DNA of 64,000 nt. Source: Sequoia sempervirens (lineage: Eukaryota > Streptophyta > Pinopsida > Cupressales > Cupressaceae). Every line of letters begins with the position of its first letter. Position 1 is the first letter of the stretch. This document shows positions 57,251-64,000 of this stretch, in pieces. The stretch is taken from contig VDFB02373365.1 in assembly GCA_007258455.2 (NCBI GenBank), positions 219,862,162 through 219,926,161 of the forward strand, read 5' to 3'. The position numbers and the translations under genes were made by a program. The notes under the pieces are model-generated. The model saw only the letters and a program-made list of their open reading frames with translations, made no database searches and was not told where the DNA came from.

Positions 57251-57589
57251 TTGGTTTTTGAAAATACAAACATTACCATATAACAACAAACATCCTTAGA
57301 GGTAATGACCATGAGTTCAATAAATCAAGGAAGTGCAAACAATTTATGTTGAGCTGTGAAAAAGAATGACCACTCCACTTCATCTTATTTTGTTTGCATT
57401 TTCACCCAAATTTTACATCATGAATTCTTGCTATGTCATCAAGGGTGCCACCATACAAAGATGAAGTCAATGAATGGTATAGGAAAGCACTTACTAATCT
57501 CTTCCTTTATCTTGAAATGGAAGATTAGTTACAAATGAGTTTGTTGGGCTTGTAGCCTCCAATGGTTAAAGTTTTCTACTCTCCATGAC

Positions 57590-58140
57590 AAATTTAGGAA
57601 GGCTTGGTAGCACCTCAGTGGCCATAAATCACCACATCTCCAAGGTCTTGCAATCAAAATTTATCACAAGTCTTTATTTTTTATTGTACTCTCCAAATTT
57701 GAATTGTTTGATCAAATTTAAAGTTTGATTTATAATATGATAACTATAGCTCTCCCGCTTTGCTTCAACAGGTTGCTAGTTCCTCTTCATCTAAGAAAAA
57801 TTGGACTACATGCTCCATCATCCACTAAGTGAAATGCAAACGGTTGCTAGCAAGTAAGGTAGAAGAGCTAGATTATGTGCATTCCGACTTGTGCCTTTTA
57901 CTCACAAACAAAATGAGTACAAGGAAGGGCACGAAGTTGTGGGATGTAAATCCAAAATGAGCAGATTTGGATTTTTCATCTGCTGCACAATCTTCACTTT
58001 TTGTGGAGTCGGATACCCAACATACTATTAGTTCAAGTGGCAATGGAGTTGCATGTGGTTCTTCTACCTGTGTCATCTACTGTCAATAATGATGGTGATG
58101 TTGATCTTCATGACGATCCATATGACAATGATTACTAATT
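57590..58140 (+). pseudogene. hAT transposase C-terminal relic (plus)
   Basis: HLSGHKSPHLQGLAIKI near 57610 and SSSSSKKNWTTCSIIH...KVEELDYVHSDLCLLLTNK near 57780-57905 match the dimerisation region of plant hAT transposases (SSACERNWSTF, HSNLRLL type). Frames shift and stops intervene. hAT-terminus-like DNA follows to about 58440. Lies in the giant ALY intron. Confidence 0.75.
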
Positions 58141-58746
58141 GTATTATTTTAATATCGAACAAATGAACAATATCTATCATACCATTCAATTTTTGTCAAA
58201 TTGATGTCAAATTAGTAAATTGTATTTCAAATTTGTACTGTTCATGGTAATTTTGTTTATCATATGCATGATATGTGGTATTCTAAATTTAATTCTTGTT
58301 TATAGGCTACAAATATGTATATATTTAAGATTTTTAAATATTTTTTGTATGGACATACCCAAATGCACCCAGCCATACAGAAAAAATCTGCCATATTGGC
58401 ATACCCAATTCCAGAAACTTGGTTTCGAATATGACCTCATAGTTATTAGCTTTTCATATTCTAAATTGTATTTACCCATCTAATAGAAAACTAATGCCAG
58501 AAGCTTACTGGGTAAATGTAATTTGTTTCGGCTCAAGCAGTATTGTTTCACACTTTCTCAATTTCAATTTCCAAATAAGCCAAAAGAAGTTAAGGGAGAA
58601 CCTGTCTCTGTGTTTTTTCTGTATCCCCTAAATAAGGTTCTTCATTTGCCTCAATCTGATCATCCTAGAAACAAATCAACAACATCAAATTGGACCATGT
58701 TTTTAAGAAAAAACATGCTAAAATATGTACCATGGTCTAATCTTAC

Positions 58747-59072
58747 CTTTTCTGCTTCCATTTTCCTTTTACACTTTTTGGATTCAGTAATGAGAGTTGT
58801 ATGTGTGCCATTTAATTCGGAACCATCTTTTTCACCATGACCAATCTCTGCCACTGCCAATTCTACACTCGTCAAAGCACATTGACCACGTGAAACTCTT
58901 TTATGTTCCAGTAGAATATTGGTCTCCTCTCTATGCATACAAGCATCTACGAACCCTTGTGCACTTACGTTTGCATTCTCTTCAAGAACAACATACTCTG
59001 TTTTCTCTTCCTGGAACTGCAGCTGAGAATCTGGAATAACCATCAATGCTAAGTCTATTGCCTCACTAAAAC
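58747..59072 (-). CDS. ALY: ALWAYS EARLY exon upstream of the giant intron
   Basis: Acceptor AATCAAG then GFSEAIDLALMVIPDSQLQF, QEEKTEYVVLEENANVSAQG, a poorly conserved middle, and KKCKRKMEAEK at the strong donor AAG/GTAAGA. The first part matches the ALY segment FDALQALAEL...SELSAQLKEERTEY that precedes DIRP. 326 nt, beginning with the last two bases of a split codon and ending in phase 0, which fits the phase of the exon at 9286-9624. Identification is weaker than for the DIRP exons because this region is variable. Confidence 0.75.
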
Positions 59073-60840
59073 CTTGATTAAGAAAATAAGATGTTAAATA
59101 TATAGGAATGCATAAAACATAAGAGATTAAATATGAATGATCATGGTTAAACTCCACATGCTTGCAGATTGCCTATATGATATATCTTCACATACATTCT
59201 AAACAAACAATTCTAATGCAAGATGTCAGGTACTGTTGCATGGAATCACTGAAGTAGACAAATATTAGATTTTAGAGAAACATCTAAACAATTATATTCC
59301 CAGAAGACCAAATAAAAGGTAAAGGTTTCTATTTAGGTCCTAATCTAATCAGCTTGCCTCCATTGAGACCCCCTTCTGGCAACAAGGGGAGCTTTTCAGT
59401 TTACGTAATATATAGATCAAATTTTGTGCCCTGCAGTTTTGACCTCATGGACAATATTGTGAGAAATCATAGTCTTTCCAATTCTAACTGATATATATGT
59501 ATGTGGACCCTGCATCTCTAGAACAGAGCCCACTTTGCCAGTGACATCAACAGATAACAGCTTTCAGGCTTTGAAGCCAAGAATTCAGACCAAAATTCCT
59601 ACTGATAAGATTTTAGGCCCTCAAGTGAAAGTATATTCTTTAGAAACTACATTAATAACTACATATGAAAATAGGAAGACATCGTACTAGACTCAATAGT
59701 TGGTGTAGGTAGCAACCCACTTAATGATACATTTCCCAAAGTTGCCAAAGCATTAAGCCCAGAAATTTGAGCTGAAAAAAGCGGAAAGGAACCCTGAGAG
59801 ACAGTGTGGAAAACATTAATATGCCCTTTTGTCATTCCATTTTAAACATGTATAGCTGGAATCTTCCATGACTGCAAAAGATGATTGACAAGCATCCTTC
59901 TATTAAACTCAATCACAATTCAATATTTACAATAACTTGAAATAATAACAGAGCTGCATAACCTTCAATTTATTTTGCATTTCTCAAATATTTTTTTGAA
60001 ATACATTTTCCAGTGGCATTTCAATATTATATTATATCTCTTTTGTTTCAAAAGAGTCAAAGTGGGCATCCCAACCCAACATTCCAATATGACACTTGCA
60101 TAGGAAGTGACAACCTGTAAGGCATATAAACCTATGAAATATAAAAAAAAATCAACTAGGTAAGCAAATCCCTGGGGGCTATGACCATAGTAGCAATGCC
60201 CATGAATAACCCACCGTTAGCTGCAAGCACCTGGCACCTGACAGTCTGCCCATGTGGGGTCTGCCCAGCATGCCTGGGTAACCTGAAAACGGGTCAACAC
60301 CCAATTGAACCACTAAAAACTTGCAGGGAGATGAAAAAACAGCAATTTAAACATGGGAAATTGATAAAACCACAGTTTTTGCTAGGTTTTAATGGGTATT
60401 TTAGCAATTTTAAATCAGACACTTTATTCCCATTTTAAACCCATGTAATTGAAGTCCATTTTACACTTTAATTTAGCCATGCCATTGCCATGTAAATATA
60501 ATACTACTATGTGTAGTTTACACACTCACCGATTACTTGGTGAGTTGCCAAGTACTCATACCTCTTTTTTGTGGCTGAGTTTTTGCAAGGTTAACTCATG
60601 ACTTGCTGAAACTGGTGAAAAAAACACACCTAAAATGTTGAAAATACCTGGCCTGCACATGCCCTTGTGTGCAAATACCCCTGCACACACCTAAAATGTT
60701 TTGTTTTCCATTTTTGCAGACTTCCTATTGTTCCTGCAACACCTTTGTGACTGATTAATGTAAATCATGATCAGAAAAAATAGTTAGACACTGTAAATCA
60801 CAACCGCTTTAAATCTAAGTTGCCAAATTGGGTACAGGTA
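59073..60840 (-). other. Upstream ALY intron, no gene seen
   Basis: No exon-like or element coding sequence recognised. Extends with the following hAT relic and LINE toward the window edge. Confidence 0.5.
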
Positions 60841-61049
60841 CATGGGAACAATACACTAGTACAGCCGTTTTTTTAGTGGGGGAGGGGGCAGTGGGGGGTT
60901 GGGTATGTTTTGGATACATCCGCACAAAAATATAATAAAATATTATATTATATATATGCATCCACTAATTTGCATCATATGGGTCATCATCAAGACAAGA
61001 TCATCATCAACATTAATATTAGATGATGGAACCCCACTGTCAATTGCAC

Positions 61050-61975
61050 TAAAAGTGCTGGCTACTTGACTCCTCAAAAGCTAAAGATTGTGCAACAAAA
61101 GAAAGATCCAAGTCAGTTCAATCCAGTTCTACATCCGACAACTTTGTTGCCCCTTCCTTGTACTCATCCATCTTTGTGAGTAAGAAGATGCAAGTTGGAA
61201 TGAACGAAAACTAGCTCCTTTGCTTTGCTTGATGCCAATCGATTGCATTTCACTAAGTGCATGGAGTATGTACTCCAATTCTGTTCAAATGAAGAAGAAC
61301 TAGCAACCTATTGAAACAAAGGGAGCTCTCATTAGAGTTGTTAAATTAAGAATTTTGAAAATCAAACTTCATATTTGAAAATAACACATTTTAAATGATA
61401 AAACCAAATTTAGAGTGGTAACAATTCAAAACTTACTTTAGACAAAAAAAAATTATTGCAAGAACTTTGAGGTGTGGTAACTTGTGGCCACTGAGATACC
61501 ACCAAGAGTGAGCATCCTTCCTATATTTGTCATGAAGAGTAGAAGCACTTTGACCACGAGAGATAACAAAATCAGCAAATTCATTTGTAACTACATCTTC
61601 CATATCAAGATCAGGGAAGAATTTAGTTAGAGCTTTCCTAAACCCTTCGCTGACTTCTGGATCACAATATGGTGGCACTCTTGTTGGCATAGCAAGGATC
61701 TCTTCACTATAATATTTGGGAGTCAAAGCGAAGGCAAGAAGATGGAGTGGGGTGGTCATTTTGTTCCACCGCTCAACACAAATTGACTGCACCTCTTTAA
61801 AGAAGTTTTCTTTAGGATCTTGCTCTTTTATATTTATGATAGATTTCATCTTCTCAAGCATTGAGTTGATGCTATCATGAACCTCCCCCAAGCATGGCTT
61901 ATCCATATTCATAAAGCGTATCATACTCATGATGGGCTCAGTCAAACTAAGAAGATATTCACCCGATCCCACCAA
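61050..61975 (-). pseudogene. hAT transposase C-terminal relic (minus)
   Basis: 181-codon frame with VERWNKMTTPLHLLAFALTP, KYYSEEILAMPTRVPPYCDP and HSWWYLSGHKLPHLKVLAI, the last part of the hAT catalytic domain in plants. After a stop, minus sequence to 61050 continues ASSSSFEQNWSTYSMH and ELVFVHSNLHLLTHK, the dimerisation region. The N-terminal two-thirds is not seen. Same family as the relic at 57590, opposite strand. Confidence 0.85.
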
Positions 61976-62229
61976 GTGTCATCTAGAATCGTTTGTTTTA
62001 CATTTGTTGCCCTCTCAGTCTTTGATTGCCTCCATATAGACCATCATTGGCTAATGATCATACCACAAAGCGCCTCTCGAACCTTCACAAGTCGTCTCAA
62101 GATGATTGTGTTAGATACAAATCTAGTCTCAGCTACCTATTTGAAAATTAAAAAATTAAATAATTAAAAACAATGAAAAATGTATATATTATTTTTAAAT
62201 AAATTACTAAAGTAAAACATTAATTTTTT

Positions 62230-64000
62230 ATTGTCGAAGGATGAACGTTGAGAAGCAAGTGCTCTACAAGCTGGCGAAACCCTGAGAAAGGTTTGTACTC
62301 CGAGGCGTTGTTTGGCGAGCGTGTCGCGCTTGGTGGAGGAGGATCCAGGCCTTCTCCATTGGAGGTTTCCTCTCCCTTGTGTGAGCGTTCGTTTCTCTTT
62401 GCATTATTTCCTCATTTCGTAATATCCACTTGTTGTCTATGTGCTTTTTCTCTATGTCTATATTTACTTTGCTTGGCCTTCGGCTGTAAGGTGTCTTGTT
62501 TTCTTTATTTTTGTTTTGTTAAATTAAATGTGGCAATGAATGCCACTCCCACGGCTGAATCAATGGGGGTTTCTAACCCCTCCGCGGATGCAATGTCATT
62601 CCACGATGTGGTTGTGGAGGCTTCAAGCAGTGTCTCCTCGGTGGCTGCATTCGACCCTTCTCTGAGTGGTGTGGATGGAGAACTTTTGGGAAATTGACTA
62701 GGGGAAGGTAAGTGTTCTTGACCCAATGTTTTGGATCTCTCCTCTAATCCTGCAATATGTGATGCCTTTAAAGAAGAAAAAAATAGATTAAAAGATATAG
62801 CAATTTTTCTTGCAGCAATTGACCATAATAAAATCCCTGCTAGGAAATATGTGGAAGCCTAGTTTTTAAATGTCTAGGGTAAAAAATTTGGGGTGAGGAT
62901 CTCCTTTTGCAGAATGATCCAGAAGGGTTTATTCTTAATCTTTATGCATAACCCAAAAATGCAAGAAATTATTATCAACAAGCAATCCTGAAACATTGGC
63001 AGATGTTAATTTAGGGCACTAAAATGGTCACCTGAAGAAATTTTTGATGAAGTGTTAGCGTTATCTGACCCAAGATGGCTAATTATAAAGAATGTGCTGC
63101 CATTTGTCTAGAAATTCTTACCTAAACTTCTCTCCTCGGTTGGCAATGTGCTAAGAATGGAGGGTTCGAAAGTTACCCTACCTCACCTTGATGCAAGGAT
63201 TTTAATCACTCTCCTCCTGAGGTCGAAATTCCTAAAAGAATTGGATTCTCTGATGAGGGAATGATCATGTGTTGTGAGATAGAAGTTCTTGGGGCAATGA
63301 ATGCTTGTTACTTATGTAGAAAGGAAGGAAATTTTCAAAGCAACTACAATATTCTCAAAAAGAAAGCTAACCCTAAAATGAATTCCCCGATCCCCCCTGT
63401 TAACTTGGAAAACACTGAAAAATCCTAACCTAGAGAAGGCGAATAAGCCGCAATCCACCAATGAATTTTCAACCCATGAATTGGAAGAAATGGATGTCAA
63501 GGGGACTTTTCCCTCAAACGGGGGTTGCACCCTGCCGAATCTGAGTTTGGAAACCCCTCACTCTAGGGCTTTAGTGGTTTCTCCAAGGCACATTGTGGTG
63601 TCTGATGGGGGCATGAGTGGAAACCCTGGTCCTGCATCCCAGAGGATGGTGGAGACATGTGCCTCTATGCTTCTTGTTGAAGAGCGTCTCATCCCCAGAA
63701 TGGAGAGCAACTCCATTCCCACTAGTGTAAACAATGGCCAAGATGCATCGTCCCCCCCCCCCCTCTCGGGGTGCTTGACCAGGCAAAAAGCAATATTTCA
63801 AGCCCTCTGGATACCGAATTAGACTCCAATACAAATATACATTTGTATTTCAAGCTAGAGAAAAAAAATGCTCAACAATTGGACATGTGAGAAATTTGAA
63901 ATAAGATTGCTCAAAAAAATAAAGGAAAAAAGAATAATAGTGTGAATTCTAACAAATTTGTCCTTCTCAATGATAATGCTGATTTGGAAGAAAAAGCTGA
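62230..64000 (+). mobile_element. LINE (L1-like), 5' part
   Basis: A leader from about 62230 and an ORF1-like reading frame from ATG 62536 continue past the window end. ORF1 lesions and the open right end mean only the 5' part is present. Antisense to ALY. Confidence 0.65.
62536..63835 (+). pseudogene. LINE ORF1 (DUF4283-like, zinc knuckle)
   Basis: RNA-binding ORF1 of a plant L1-type LINE. Start MNATPTAESMGVSNPSADAM, SFHDVVVEASSSVSS; then in shifted frames FKEEKNRLKDIAIFLAAIDH, FGVRISFCRM, WSPEEIFDEVLALSDPRWLI, SSVGNVLRMEGSKVTLPHLD, NACYLCRKEGNFQSNY (zinc knuckle with the last Cys changed to Tyr and the His to Asn), and an open C-terminal part at 63481-63822. At least three frameshifts or stops. 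Identification rests on the order W/GNVLR/LDARIL/knuckle. Confidence 0.6.

Larger units (their letters stand above)
9625..58746 (-). other. ALY: Giant ALY intron, 49,122 bp
   Basis: Bounded by donor AAG/GTAAGA (minus, 58747/58746) and acceptor TTTCTCAG (9625), phase 0 on both sides. It is almost entirely nested transposable elements: at least four solo LTRs, two giant LTR-like elements, two gypsy/LARD elements, one copia element and hAT relics. No exon-like ALY sequence was found inside. A short exon in the middle cannot be excluded. Confidence 0.75.

Noticed and set aside
58660..58746. Extension of the ALY exon frame past MEAEK
   Set aside because: A strong GTAAGA donor follows AAG at 58747 and the extension has no ALY likeness.
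62248..62697. 149-codon plus frame with hydrophobic N-terminal part
   Set aside because: Its first half is LINE leader sequence; the ORF1-like part starts at the ATG at 62536.
1..64000. tRNA, rRNA or other structural RNA genes
   Set aside because: Only primer binding sites resembling tRNA 3' ends were seen; no cloverleaf or rRNA-like stretch recognised by reading.

Overview
This window looks like nuclear DNA from a large, retrotransposon-rich plant genome, most likely a gymnosperm. It is AT-rich, holds both Ty3/gypsy and Ty1/copia elements of plant type, and contains one recognisable host gene whose intron is about 49 kb long. The conifer-type assignment is an inference from intron size and repeat style, not from a marker gene.

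Host gene. Six exons on the minus strand encode part of an ALWAYS EARLY (ALY/LIN-9 family, DIRP domain) protein: 58747-59072, then 9286-9624, 9025-9203, 8409-8691, 7628-7873 and 7367-7531. Exon borders were set by GT/AG sites and reading phase. The first two exons join in phase across an intron of 49,122 bp (9625-58746). The N-terminal exons (right) and C-terminal exons (left) lie outside the window. Nearly everything else sits in introns of this gene.

Left flank (1-6966): the end of an LTR (Y family), a decayed gypsy pol on the plus strand (G1, 588-3804) followed by the start of its 3' LTR (4082-), then the 5' part of a second element on the minus strand (gag, PBS, LTR 5761-6966).

Giant intron: (i) A chromovirus integrase relic split by element A (11125-15435, TSD AAGTA). 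(ii) Solo LTRs S1-S4 of one family starting TGTAATGTCC (S2 and S3 with TSD ACAAA, S4 with AAATC). (iii) A decayed relative C (about 17940-22700) of the gene carried by A and B. (iv) A nest built on element X: minus-strand LTRs, PBS and PPT but no pol. X's 3' LTR holds gypsy element G2 (27910-43533, TSD AAAGG), which holds element B (28494-35067, TSD CTGCC). X's internal region holds solo LTR S3. X's 5' LTR holds a copia element (48392-56089, TSD TGCAC), whose own 3' LTR holds solo LTR S4. Two insertions have an empty-site copy in the same window, so the order of events can be read directly.

Most unusual content. Elements A and B look like giant LTRs (4.3 and 6.6 kb) that carry, upstream of their TATA box, six ~231-bp repeats each with a GGGCGCCC stem-loop, followed by a gene for an unrecognised protein of up to about 1,000 residues. 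A third, divergent copy of that gene (C) lies behind its own, different set of palindromic repeats. The LTRs of otherwise different families also share a dyad CTA(A/T)4TAG motif that is absent from pol and from the host exons.

Right flank (56818-64000): AT-rich DNA, a hAT transposase relic (plus), the upstream ALY exon, a second hAT relic (minus) and the 5' part of a LINE (plus) that runs off the window.
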